From NCBI GenBank assembly GCA_020072965.1, contig JAIQFY010000027.1:37317-101316 (forward strand): DNA of 64,000 nucleotides, read 5' to 3'. The first letter of the stretch is position 1; each line of letters opens with the position of its first letter. The stretch comes from Terriglobia bacterium. GTDB lineage: Bacteria > Acidobacteriota > Terriglobia > JAIQFV01. Under the pieces are notes generated by a model that made no database searches, was not told the origin of the DNA, and worked only from the letters and a program-made list of their open reading frames with translations. A program made the position numbers and the translations under genes. Of the stretch, positions 55,195-63,579 are shown piece by piece.

Positions 55195-55752
55195 TTATTC
55201 TAACCCAAATGTGGCCCGCTTCGTATAAATCGATCCCCCCCGATCCAGCTTGCTCTCATAAAGAAAAAAATGGTGGACGGTCGTTGTTCCGCACTGGTAA
55301 TCGGAAAACGCCGAGGTGGCTTCGTTGAAGGAGGCTACATCCGGGAGGAATTTGATGCGGCCGATGGTGGCATGGGGGGAAAAAGGACGCGGCTCGGGAG
55401 GAAATCCTGCCGCCCCCAAGGCCTCATCCACAAACCGGGCAAGCGATTGAAGTTCTTCCTTCCCTTTTCTGATACCCATCCATACCACGCGGGGTGCCCG
55501 GGCGTTGGGGAAAAAACCAAGCCGCTCGACCGAGATTTGAAAGGGAGCCACGCCGCTCTTTCGCGTCGAGAACGTCTCAACCACCCGGTGCTGCTGCTCG
55601 TTGGAAATTTCTCCAAGGAATTTCAAGGTGAGATGAATGGACTCCGGGCGTACCCACCGGACCGCATGAGAAAAACGTCCGAGCGCAGCCTGGGCGCCTG
55701 CAATCTTGGCCTCAATTTCTCTGGTCAGGTCGACGGCAATAAACGCGCGCAC
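55195..55752 (-). CDS. thpR: RNA 2',3'-cyclic phosphodiesterase
   Basis: A 185-aa 2H phosphoesterase (LigT/ThpR type). The two catalytic histidine motifs are HLTLKFLG and HATIGRIK. MRAFIAVDL opens the protein and VVWMGI fits the family. It acts on 2',3'-cyclic phosphate RNA ends. GTG 55752 is the start. It follows cinA by 46 bases; the cinA-thpR pair is common. Confidence 0.93.
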   Translation of the reverse strand: MRAFIAVDLTREIEAKIAGAQAALGRFSHAVRWVRPESIHLTLKFLGEISNEQQHRVVETFSTRKSGVAPFQISVERLGFFPNARAPRVVWMGIRKGKEELQSLARFVDEALGAAGFPPEPRPFSPHATIGRIKFLPDVASFNEATSAFSDYQCGTTTVHHFFLYESKLDRGGSIYTKRATFGLE

Positions 55753-55798
55753 GCTTGAACCTGCTTCTGCAAGTTTGACATCTCGGGGTCATCGCCGA

Positions 55799-57040
55799 TC
55801 AGAGCAGTTTTCGTCGGAGCATATCCAGTGCCAGCTGAGAAGCCCACCAGCGGACCCGTTGGCGGTCGCCCGGAAAACGGACTTCACGGTCATCCACTCC
55901 GGTCTCACTGGAGACCGCGATGTGGACCAGCCCCACCGGTTTGGTTTCGCTTCCTCCCGAGGGCCCGGCAATCCCTGTCACCCCGATTCCGAACGTCGTT
56001 CCAGTCCTTTTGCGGATGCCTTCTGCAAGTCCGATGGCCACTTCACGACTGACGGCGCCGTTCATCTCGATCAGCAGCGGCGGCACATCGGCCAGTTCTG
56101 TTTTCGCCGTGTTGCTGTAACATACGACTCCGCTGACAAAGTAAGCTGAACTCCCCGGAATCCGGGTCAACCGTTCCGAGACCAGGCCTCCGGTACAGCT
56201 TTCCGCGACTGCCACCGAAGCCTGCCGCATCGTCAAATACATGCCGACAATCTGCTCCAGCGACTCTCCGCGGCGGGAGAAAATGTGGTCGCCTAATTCC
56301 ATCTCGATTTTGTCGCCCAGCTCGTTCAAGAGAGCCTCGGCTTCCTCTTCGGTGGGACTGGTGGCTTTCAGGTGAATCTCAATCTCCCCCGGCGACGCCA
56401 GGATCGTGGTAACAGGATTGCGGTAGCGGGTGTAGATGGGCGCGATCCGGGCATCGCAGGCCGATTCCGTCAGGCCTGTGAGCTTGAAGACCCTCTTTTG
56501 AATACGAACACCCTTGGACATCTCCGCCAGTCGGGCCAGGCATTGCGATTCGAACATTGCCTTCATTTCATGCGGAGGACCCGGGAGCATGATGGCGTGC
56601 TTCCCATCGGATTCTATCCATAGCCCCGGGGCGGTGCCCTGATTGTTATCAAGGACCCGCGCTCCCGAAGGAACGAGGGCCTGGCGGGCGTTATTTGAAG
56701 TCATGGTTAGACCGCGAGAGCGGAACCGTTCTTCTAATTGTCTGAGGATTTCTTCATCCAGCACGAGCGGTTTCTGAAACACGCGGGCGAACACCTTCCG
56801 ACTGATGTCGTCTTCAGTCGGTCCCAGGCCCCCCGTGGCAATAACCAAGCCCACCCGTTGGAGCGAGTCGCGCAAGACCTGTTCCAGAGACTCCTCATCA
56901 TCGCCCACGACGAATTTCGCATTCAAGTCGATGCCGATGCTGTTCAACTTTTCGGTGAGATAGAGGGAGTTGCTGTCCATCCGCTCGGGAGTCAGCAACT
57001 CCGATCCGATCGCAATGATTTCCGCTCTTAGTGAACTCAC
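55799..57040 (-). CDS. cinA: CinA family protein (ADP-ribose pyrophosphatase/NMN amidohydrolase)
   Basis: A 413-aa two-domain protein. The N-terminal MoaB-like COG1058 domain shows AEIIAIGSELLTPERMDSNS and ATGGLGPTEDDISR. The C-terminal NMN amidohydrolase domain shows VAVAESCTGGLVSERLTRIPGSSAYFVSGVVCYSN and ITGIAGP-like GVTGIAGPSGG. It likely recycles pyridine nucleotides by deamidating NMN. The start is GTG 57040, with GAGGG about nine bases upstream. It lies just upstream of thpR. Confidence 0.94.
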   Translation of the reverse strand: MSSLRAEIIAIGSELLTPERMDSNSLYLTEKLNSIGIDLNAKFVVGDDEESLEQVLRDSLQRVGLVIATGGLGPTEDDISRKVFARVFQKPLVLDEEILRQLEERFRSRGLTMTSNNARQALVPSGARVLDNNQGTAPGLWIESDGKHAIMLPGPPHEMKAMFESQCLARLAEMSKGVRIQKRVFKLTGLTESACDARIAPIYTRYRNPVTTILASPGEIEIHLKATSPTEEEAEALLNELGDKIEMELGDHIFSRRGESLEQIVGMYLTMRQASVAVAESCTGGLVSERLTRIPGSSAYFVSGVVCYSNTAKTELADVPPLLIEMNGAVSREVAIGLAEGIRKRTGTTFGIGVTGIAGPSGGSETKPVGLVHIAVSSETGVDDREVRFPGDRQRVRWWASQLALDMLRRKLL

Positions 57041-57172
57041 AGCAATAGGCCCTCGGGACCCCGGTGGGAGGTTGACCCTTACGAACTCAAAGCCGCTTAT
57101 GCGCCACGAAGTTCAAAATCCCCCCGGATCAAGCCGACGTCCCCCTCTCAGCGTTGGCACGGCTCAATCCAC

Positions 57173-58162
57173 CTAATCTAATTTCAGCCGGTAGATCGAG
57201 TCGGCGGTCGCCAGAATGAGATCTTCTTCCCTGGACGGGTCAAGCGCCAACCCGACAATTCCCGTGCCCGCGACCACCGGCGAAGCGGTGCGGTCGGATC
57301 GGATCTGAACGACGCCTTTCCGCCCTGCCAGAGAAGCCGCCACCAGCAAATTCCCCCGGCGATCAATGACCATCCCCTGGGGGCGGCCCAGTCTCAAATA
57401 ATATTTTTCAACGTCTCCCTGGTGAGAAATACGATACACCGAATCCAGGCACCCGATGGTGGGACCCGTGACATACAAGAAACCTCGGGCGTCCAGGGCG
57501 AGGTGGTATGCAGAGACACTCGGCTCCAGGGTCGCAAACACAAAAGTTCTTCGCTCCGGATCAATCTTAAAGATGGTGCCGCTGCGGTCACCCACAAAGA
57601 GATTGTCTTCCCGATCAAACACTAAACCGGTCGCCACGCCCATGCCTTTCGCATAGACTTCCATCTGAGAGCGAGACCGCACCTTGTAGACGGTTCCATC
57701 AAAACGGCTGGAAACAAACAGTTCTCCCCTGGAATTAAACGCCATGCCGGTAGCGTTCATCAGCTCTGACAGGTAGGGGATCACTCCGTCGGGGGTGATC
57801 TTGAACACTGACGTGGGCACCTTCTGGCCCCGGGAACCACTGAAGGTGGCGTAGATGTTCCCTTCCTCGTCGACAGCCGGATTCGAAACGGAATGCAGAT
57901 TCCCGGCCAGCAATGAGGCCACGCGCAATCGTACCGGCTTACTTTCAGAGGAGCCGCGCACAAGCTTGACCTCTCCATGGCTCGCATTGGGCGGAACCAC
58001 CACGACCCCATACTGCCCCGCGCAGACCACGAAGTGCCCGGCCAGATTATCGATGGAGACCGTCGGACGGGACCCATCGACCATGAAATGCTCACCTTCC
58101 AAAAATACTTCTCCCCCGGGGAGCGCGGCCGAAGGTTCAATTTTTTTGATGACGGGTTCCAT
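57173..58162 (-). CDS. NHL/SMP-30-type beta-propeller protein with IPT/TIG-like N-terminus
   Basis: A 329-aa protein without a signal peptide. The N-terminal 90 residues (IKKIEPSAALPGGEVFLEGEHF) resemble an IPT/TIG immunoglobulin-like fold. The rest is a six-bladed propeller of NHL/gluconolactonase type, with repeats such as NPAVDEEGNIYATFSG, GMAFNSRGELFVSSRFDGTVYKV, GLVFDREDNLFVGDRSGTIFKI and GMVIDRRGNLLVAAS. It appears cytosolic, which is odd for an IPT-propeller fusion. It sits in a housekeeping run between pgpA and cinA. The function is unknown. Confidence 0.75.
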   Translation of the reverse strand: MEPVIKKIEPSAALPGGEVFLEGEHFMVDGSRPTVSIDNLAGHFVVCAGQYGVVVVPPNASHGEVKLVRGSSESKPVRLRVASLLAGNLHSVSNPAVDEEGNIYATFSGSRGQKVPTSVFKITPDGVIPYLSELMNATGMAFNSRGELFVSSRFDGTVYKVRSRSQMEVYAKGMGVATGLVFDREDNLFVGDRSGTIFKIDPERRTFVFATLEPSVSAYHLALDARGFLYVTGPTIGCLDSVYRISHQGDVEKYYLRLGRPQGMVIDRRGNLLVAASLAGRKGVVQIRSDRTASPVVAGTGIVGLALDPSREEDLILATADSIYRLKLD

Positions 58163-58250
58163 GTTTATCGAATTAATTCCAATAGGGGAATTCCCGAGGG
58201 CCGGAGCACAGCCGGGCCCGGCGAAAATCCTTGGAGTGCACTTCGCTTAG

Positions 58251-58766
58251 CTACCAATGAAGGAACTTTCGCACCGCCAGTAATACGAGAAACGCATAAA
58301 TTCCCGCACCCACGTCATCGAGGACGATCCCTGCACCCCCGTGCAGGTCCTGAATCTTGCGGATGGGGTAGGGCTTCCAGATATCAAATAATCGAAATAG
58401 AAAAAAACCGAGGATCAGGGATTTCCACGGGATGACAGGAGCGAGCAGACCGAGATACGTGATCTGTTGTCCAATCACTTCATCGATGACGGTCTGATGA
58501 GGATCAACCTCTTGAAACCAGGATTCACTGCGCGTGGATGCCCAGATCCCGACGAGGGTCAGACCGAGAATCAGGCCGAGGTGCGCCGGAATGGTAAGGG
58601 AAAACGGAAACCAGCGTTGCAGAGCGAGCCATAGGCCCACAGACAGTGCCGAGCCGGCTGTTCCTGGTGCAAGCGGAGAATAGCCGGAACCCAGGCCCGT
58701 GGCAATGAGGATCGCCACTCGATCGGTCATCGAACGAGCGCTGACTGGCAGGGTAATGTTTTCCAC
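58251..58766 (-). CDS. pgpA: Phosphatidylglycerophosphatase A
   Basis: A 171-aa membrane phosphatase producing phosphatidylglycerol from its phosphate. It shows LIATGLGSGYSPLAPGTAGS, VIDEVIGQQIT (a near-match to the DE(I/V)xG metal motif) and LFRLFDIWKPYPI, with DDVGAGIYA. Three to four membrane helices are expected. The start is GTG 58766, eight bases after rimO, or ATG 58730. With plsY and gpsA it adds a phospholipid theme to this block. Confidence 0.9.
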   Translation of the reverse strand: MENITLPVSARSMTDRVAILIATGLGSGYSPLAPGTAGSALSVGLWLALQRWFPFSLTIPAHLGLILGLTLVGIWASTRSESWFQEVDPHQTVIDEVIGQQITYLGLLAPVIPWKSLILGFFLFRLFDIWKPYPIRKIQDLHGGAGIVLDDVGAGIYAFLVLLAVRKFLHW

Positions 58767-58774
58767 GACAGAAT

Positions 58775-60130
58775 TCAGGACTGAGAGGCCACTGAAACCA
58801 TTCGCCCAATGAGGTCGTAATCATGTGCCTCAGTGATTTCGACCTGCACAAACGAGCCCGCCTCAGGATTCAACCCTTCGGCGACGTCGTTGATCAGGAC
58901 CACACCATCAATCCCCGGGGCCTGGGATTCCATTCGCCCCTGCAGAAGCAGATCGGTCTCATCTGAAGGTCCCTCCAGCAGGACGCGAACCTGCTGCCCG
59001 ATTCGGCCGGAATTTCTCGCATGGGCAATCTTGCGCTGAAGGGACATCAAGACGCCCCTTCGCTCCACGGCAATTCCGGAGGGCACTTTATCTGAAAGTT
59101 CAAAGGCCCGGGTGTTCTCCTCGTCCGAGTAGGTAAACACACCGACGTGATCAAACTGAATCTCTTCAACAAAATCGCACAGCTCCTGAAACTGCTCATC
59201 GGTCTCACCCGGATAGCCGACGATAAACGTAGTCCGCAGGGCTGCGTCCGGGATTTCGTTACGGATCATGGACACCAACTCTGTAAACATCCGGCGATGA
59301 CCACCCCGCCGCATGGACTGGAGAATGCGTTCGTTGACATGTTGCAGCGGCACATCAAAGTACTTGCAGACGTTAGGATGGCGTGACGCCTCTTCCACCA
59401 GTTCCTGTGTCAGGTGACTGGGATAACAATAGAGAAAACGGATCCACCTCAGACCTTCAACGCCGGCCAGTTCAGAAAGCAGGTGCGGAAGGTTGTGGCC
59501 GGGCCCCAAGTCACGCCCGTAATGAGTCGTGTCCTGGGAAATCAGGTTCAATTCGCGGACACCTCGTGCCACGTGTTGGGTGGCTTCAGCAACCAGGGAA
59601 GCAATCGGCCGGCTTCGAAATGAACCTCGCAGTTTGGGAATGATGCAGAAGGAGCAAACATGGTCGCATCCCTCGGCTATTTTCATATAGGCGGTGAACC
59701 GGGGAGTCACCTGCACGCGCGGGGTGTTTTCATCGTAGAGATAGAGAGGGTAAGAGCGGTCATCCGCAGAGGAATTGGACGGCTTGGCTTCACATGCCGC
59801 AACAATGCTTTCTAACTCGTTGACTCCGAGGACGACATCAACTTCAGGAATTTCAAGCCGCAACTCCTGGCGATACCGTTCGGCCAGGCACCCGGTGACA
59901 ACCAACCGCTTCGACCGGCCCTTTGATTTGAGCTGGGCCATTTCCAAAATCGAATCAATGGATTCCTTCTTGGCGTTGTCGATGAAGGCGCAGGTGTTGA
60001 CCACCAACACGTCCGCTTCCTCGGCATGTGGAGTGATGCCCCATCCGTTCCGGTCCAGCAAACCCATCATGACTTCGCTGTCAACCAGGTTCTTCGGGCA
60101 TCCCAGGCTGATGAACCCAACTTTTTTCAT
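58775..60130 (-). CDS. rimO: Ribosomal protein S12 methylthiotransferase
   Basis: A 451-aa radical-SAM enzyme that methylthiolates an Asp of ribosomal protein S12. The N-terminal UPF0004 domain begins KKVGFISLGCPKNLVDSE, with Cys in NTCAF and VTGCLAERY. The radical-SAM cluster is CDHVCSFCIIPKLRGSFRSR (CxxxCxxC). YCYPSHLTQELVEE and the C-terminal TRAM domain (VRVLLEGPSDETDLLLQGRM) follow. ATG 60130 is the true start; an earlier frame adds 16 unrelated residues. The ribosome-binding site is weak. Confidence 0.96.
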   Translation of the reverse strand: MKKVGFISLGCPKNLVDSEVMMGLLDRNGWGITPHAEEADVLVVNTCAFIDNAKKESIDSILEMAQLKSKGRSKRLVVTGCLAERYRQELRLEIPEVDVVLGVNELESIVAACEAKPSNSSADDRSYPLYLYDENTPRVQVTPRFTAYMKIAEGCDHVCSFCIIPKLRGSFRSRPIASLVAEATQHVARGVRELNLISQDTTHYGRDLGPGHNLPHLLSELAGVEGLRWIRFLYCYPSHLTQELVEEASRHPNVCKYFDVPLQHVNERILQSMRRGGHRRMFTELVSMIRNEIPDAALRTTFIVGYPGETDEQFQELCDFVEEIQFDHVGVFTYSDEENTRAFELSDKVPSGIAVERRGVLMSLQRKIAHARNSGRIGQQVRVLLEGPSDETDLLLQGRMESQAPGIDGVVLINDVAEGLNPEAGSFVQVEITEAHDYDLIGRMVSVASQS

Positions 60131-60348
60131 TGTAATTTCTGGCAGCCCCAAAGAAGGCGCCAAACTCAAAAGGCCCATGTGACCCTTCGGGCCAACCCTT
60201 ACTGGCCCTCTTGTGGCCCGCCATCACAAGCCATTGTTTCCCGTTATCTGACAGGGAATTCTGCTGGCCTCACGATCCGACCCGAGCCGCCGCCGCGGCG
60301 AGCTTCAGCCCGTTCGGGGCGGAGTCCCATGCCTTTTCCGGGAAAGGG
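60131..60348. other. Intergenic region between pnp and rimO, nothing recognised
   Basis: About 220 bases on the minus-strand path from pnp to rimO. No terminator, promoter or gene was identified. Confidence 0.4.
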
Positions 60349-62490
60349 TCAATCTGCCTTGGGTGAATGAGGGCCGCCGTGAGCCGCTCCGCTCTTGCCG
60401 CGCTGCTCGCGCAGCACTGCCTTTCGGCTGAGCTTGATCTTGTTCCCCTCGACGCCGATCACCTTGACCATCACCGTGTCGCCTTCCTTCAGAACGTCTC
60501 GCACCTCGCGAATCCGCTGCTCATCGATCTCGCTGATATGCAGCAGGCCGTCCGTCCCGGGGATGATCTCGACGAAGGCTCCGAAATCCGCAATGCGTGT
60601 AACGCGCCCCACATAGGTTTTCCCGACTTCCGCCTCGGCCGTCAGATCCTTGATCATCTGGATGGCCTTCTTGGCCCCTTCCTCGTCGGTGGCAGCAATG
60701 TCAATCTTGCCATCGTCGTTCACATTGATCTTGACGCCGGTCTGTTCAATGATGCTGCGAATAACCTTGCCGCCGGGTCCAATCACGTCGCGGATCTTAT
60801 CGGTTTTGATCTGCACAGTGAAAATCCGCGGTGCGAGCGGCGAGATTGCAGGCCGTGGAGCAGCGAGTGTCTCCTTCATCCGGTCGAGGATGAACAGGCG
60901 TGCCGTCCGGGCCTGGGCCAATGCCTCCCGCATGATCTGTGCGGTCACGCCGCTGATCTTGATATCCATTTGCAGCGCCGTGATGCCCTCGGCCGTTCCC
61001 GCAACCTTGAAATCCATGTCGCCATAGTGGTCTTCAGCTCCGGCAATATCCGTCAAAATCGCGTACCGGTCGCCATCTTTTACCAGCCCCATGGCGATGC
61101 CAGCGACCGGGGATTTAATGGGGACGCCCGCGTCCATGAGAGCAAGCGTTGATCCGCATATTGTTGCCATCGAAGAAGAGCCATTGGACTCCAGGATGTC
61201 TGAGACCACACGGATAGTGTAAGGAAAGTTCTCTTCGGCGGGGATGACCGCGCTCAGGGCGCGCTCGGCGAGGGCGCCATGACCGATTTCGCGCCGTCCC
61301 GGTCCCATCATCCTCCCGACTTCGCCCACGCTGAACGGAGGAAAGTTGTAATGCAGCATGAACCGCTTTTCGATCCCCTCGGCTTCCATCAGGATGTCAA
61401 CGCGCTGCACATCCTCCGCCGTGCCCAAGGTCGTCGTGACCAGCGCCTGCGTTTCCCCGCGGGTGAAGATGGCCGACCCGTGGGTCCGCGGCAAAACAGC
61501 CACTTCACTCGTAATGGTGCGAATCTGATCGAAGGGACGGGAGTCGGGCCGGTGACGGGCCTCGAGGATGTCGTCCCGAAAGAGTCTTTCAGAAAGATGT
61601 TCAAAGATACGCTTTGCTTCCGCCAGCTTGTCCTCATCGGCGTCGGCCAGCGAAGCCTTCAGGTCGTCTTTCACCTTCTTCACGCGGGCTTGACTCTCCA
61701 GCTTTGTGCCCCGGGAGGTATCGAGCGCTTCCTTGAGCGGCGCCTTGAATTTAGCTTCGATCTCGGCTTTCAAAACTTCATCATACTTGACCGGCTCCAC
61801 CGCGCGCTTCGTGATGTTCATCTGGGCGGCCAGGGAACGCTGCAGTCCCACTATCTTCTTGATCTCAGCGTGACCGAATTCCAGGGCTTCCACCATCTTT
61901 TCTTCCGAGATCTCGCTGGCCCCCGACTCCACCATGACGATGCCATCTTCGCTCCCCACGACCGCCAGATTCAGGGTCGACCGTTTCTGGTCGGCATAGT
62001 TCGGATTGACCACGAGCTGGTTGTCAATCAATCCCACGCGCAACGCCGCGATCGGGGTCTCAAACGGAATCTCGGAGAGAAACAGGGCCGTCGAGGCGCC
62101 GGTGATCGACATGATGTCGGGGTCGTTGTCGGGGTCGGCGGAGAGCACCAGGGCAATGACCTGCGTCTCGCAACGGAATCCTTCGGGAAACAACGGTCGA
62201 ATGGGGCGGTCAATCTGGCGCGAAGTCAGGGTCTCCTTTTCGCTGGGCCGTCCTTCCCGCTTGATGTAGCCGCCGGGAATCTTGCCCGCGGCGTAGTTGT
62301 ATTCGCGGTAGTCCACGGTGAGAGGAAAAAAATCAATTCCTTTGCGCTCTTCAAAGGACGAACAAGCGGTCACCAACACCACCGTGTCGCCATAACGCAC
62401 GACGGCTGAGCCGCCCGCTTGCTTGGCCCACCGGCCGGTTTCGATGGTGAGAGTCCTTCCACCCATTTCAATGCTGGCACTGTATGCCAT
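60349..62490 (-). CDS. pnp: Polyribonucleotide nucleotidyltransferase (PNPase)
   Basis: A 713-aa phosphorolytic exoribonuclease, central to mRNA turnover. Two RNase PH domains are present: the N-terminal GRWAKQAGGSAVVRYGDTVVLVTA and DYREYNYAAGKIPGGYIKREGR, and the second with YNFPPFSVGEVGRMMGPGRREIGHGALAERAL and DFKVAGTAEGITALQMDIKI. KH (IRDVIGPGGKVIRSIIEQTG) and S1 (VGKTYVGRVTRIADFGAFVEIIPGTDGLLHISEI) domains end the protein. ATG 62490, behind AGGAG, is preferred over TTG 62496. It follows rpsO, the classical rpsO-pnp pair. Confidence 0.98.
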   Translation of the reverse strand: MAYSASIEMGGRTLTIETGRWAKQAGGSAVVRYGDTVVLVTACSSFEERKGIDFFPLTVDYREYNYAAGKIPGGYIKREGRPSEKETLTSRQIDRPIRPLFPEGFRCETQVIALVLSADPDNDPDIMSITGASTALFLSEIPFETPIAALRVGLIDNQLVVNPNYADQKRSTLNLAVVGSEDGIVMVESGASEISEEKMVEALEFGHAEIKKIVGLQRSLAAQMNITKRAVEPVKYDEVLKAEIEAKFKAPLKEALDTSRGTKLESQARVKKVKDDLKASLADADEDKLAEAKRIFEHLSERLFRDDILEARHRPDSRPFDQIRTITSEVAVLPRTHGSAIFTRGETQALVTTTLGTAEDVQRVDILMEAEGIEKRFMLHYNFPPFSVGEVGRMMGPGRREIGHGALAERALSAVIPAEENFPYTIRVVSDILESNGSSSMATICGSTLALMDAGVPIKSPVAGIAMGLVKDGDRYAILTDIAGAEDHYGDMDFKVAGTAEGITALQMDIKISGVTAQIMREALAQARTARLFILDRMKETLAAPRPAISPLAPRIFTVQIKTDKIRDVIGPGGKVIRSIIEQTGVKINVNDDGKIDIAATDEEGAKKAIQMIKDLTAEAEVGKTYVGRVTRIADFGAFVEIIPGTDGLLHISEIDEQRIREVRDVLKEGDTVMVKVIGVEGNKIKLSRKAVLREQRGKSGAAHGGPHSPKAD

Positions 62491-62496
62491 ATCCAA

Positions 62497-62756
62497 TTTC
62501 TCCTGATTGTTTTGTTGTTACTTTAAGACGTTTCGGTTTTGTCTGCGGGGATAAAAGGTGTGGAAGGTAGCAGAGGTTATATAGAGTCCCGAACGGTCGG
62601 AACGCTGTATCACTTCTGCTAGCTGAAACACCTCTCGAATCCGCAAACGCTTCAACTCTGGGCCCAATTCACCACAGCGAACCGCACCCTGAAATCAAAA
62701 TGATGCCATTCGAATGCCAATTACCGTCCCCGGCACCCGATCTTCGGGCCTCCCGG
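62497..62756 (-). other. rpsO-pnp spacer and pnp leader
   Basis: 260 bases between the two genes. In other bacteria this leader carries a processing hairpin for pnp autoregulation. I could not confirm a long stem here by eye. The AGGAG at about 62502-62506 serves pnp. Confidence 0.4.
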
Positions 62757-63026
62757 CTAGCGGCGAATGCCCAACTTTTCGATGATCGCCTTATACCCGT
62801 CGACATTGATGCTGCGAAGATAATCCAGCAGGCGGCGGCGCTGACTGACCATTTTCAGCAAACCACGGCGTGAGGAATGATCCTTCACATGTCCCTTGAA
62901 ATGATCGTTCAGTGTATTGATCCGCTCGCTCAGCAAGGCGATCTGAACCTCGGCGGATCCCGTATCGGTCGGATGTCTCCGATGCTCGGAGATCACTTTA
63001 GTCTTTCTCTCAACTGTCAGGGGCAT
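62757..63026 (-). CDS. rpsO: 30S ribosomal protein S15
   Basis: An 89-aa primary 16S rRNA-binding protein. The sequence contains the family pattern [51 protein letters not shown] and [12 protein letters not shown]. The length is exactly that of the family. It leads the minus-strand rpsO-pnp group. An upstream promoter is expected at about 63040-63140, but boxes are not clear. Confidence 0.98.
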   Translation of the reverse strand: MPLTVERKTKVISEHRRHPTDTGSAEVQIALLSERINTLNDHFKGHVKDHSSRRGLLKMVSQRRRLLDYLRSINVDGYKAIIEKLGIRR

Positions 63027-63155
63027 TCTTCTCTACTTCTCCTGCCTGTCAATTTTAAAACACACAACCTACCACATAACCTCAATTCTTGTAAACAGAT
63101 TTGTCCATCAGGTAGTGTCCTAATTGGGATTCTTGCCTTAGTTTTCTCGGTGGTG

Positions 63156-63480
63156 CTAATCGCCGGCTGAGTGAAATTTACATTGAATGAAGTCAACCGA
63201 GCCGGATGCTTGGGAGCGATAGCAGCAATAGTGCGTGTTGTGCAACTTCCCGAAAACGTCGTAATACGAAATCTCACCCCATATGTAAGTGAACCCATCG
63301 ACTCCAAGGCGTTGTTTGATTCTAGGAATATCCTCGGTTGGAATGTTAATCCTTGCTTGATAAGATCCTCCATTGGCCTACCTTCTCCAATGTGCCCACC
63401 ATCAATTGCAAAATGCGAGGATGTGACCCTCTTCATTTCAGAGTCGGCAACCCAGGCCCGGAGGGCCGTCGGAATGTAGA
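63156..63480 (-). pseudogene. Remnant of an uncharacterised protein gene, frameshifted
   Basis: On the minus strand two frames carry protein-like sequence. An upstream frame (from about 63480) reads PTALRAWVADSEMKRVTSSHFAIDGG. After a shift near 63380, another frame reads QARINIPTEDIPRIKQRL and VDGFTYIWGEISYYDVFGKL to a stop at 63156. The second part resembles the C-terminal GEIxYxDxFG...T motif seen in small, uncharacterised, often membrane-anchored proteins with a beta-sandwich. There is no credible start codon. It appears cut off near where the IS110 flanking sequence begins, so transposon insertion and decay are likely. Confidence 0.45.
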
Positions 63481-63491
63481 TAGGATGAGAA

Positions 63492-63579
63492 GGCCAATCT
63501 CCGCGGAGTACCGGTACAATGGTCTCCAAGGAAAAAAATCAACTCGGGCTTAAAAGCCCAGAGAGAGGAGATTGGCCAT
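63492..63579 (+). promoter_or_regulatory. Inverted repeat enclosing the IS110 transposase ribosome-binding site
   Basis: GGCCAATCTCC (63492-63502) and GGAGATTGGCC (63569-63579) form an 11-base perfect inverted repeat ending right at the transposase ATG. Inside are the palindromes GTACCGGTAC (63508-63517) and GGGCTTAAAAGCCC (63548-63561). The right arm includes the end of the GAGAGAGGAG ribosome-binding site, so the fold would hide it. It could be translational control, or part of the non-coding end that encodes a bridge RNA in IS110 elements. Confidence 0.6.

Noticed and set aside
63171..63479. Plus-strand 102-codon frame upstream of the IS110 transposase
   Set aside because: It is opposite to the two minus-strand frames that carry recognisable protein-like sequence, and has no ribosome-binding site.
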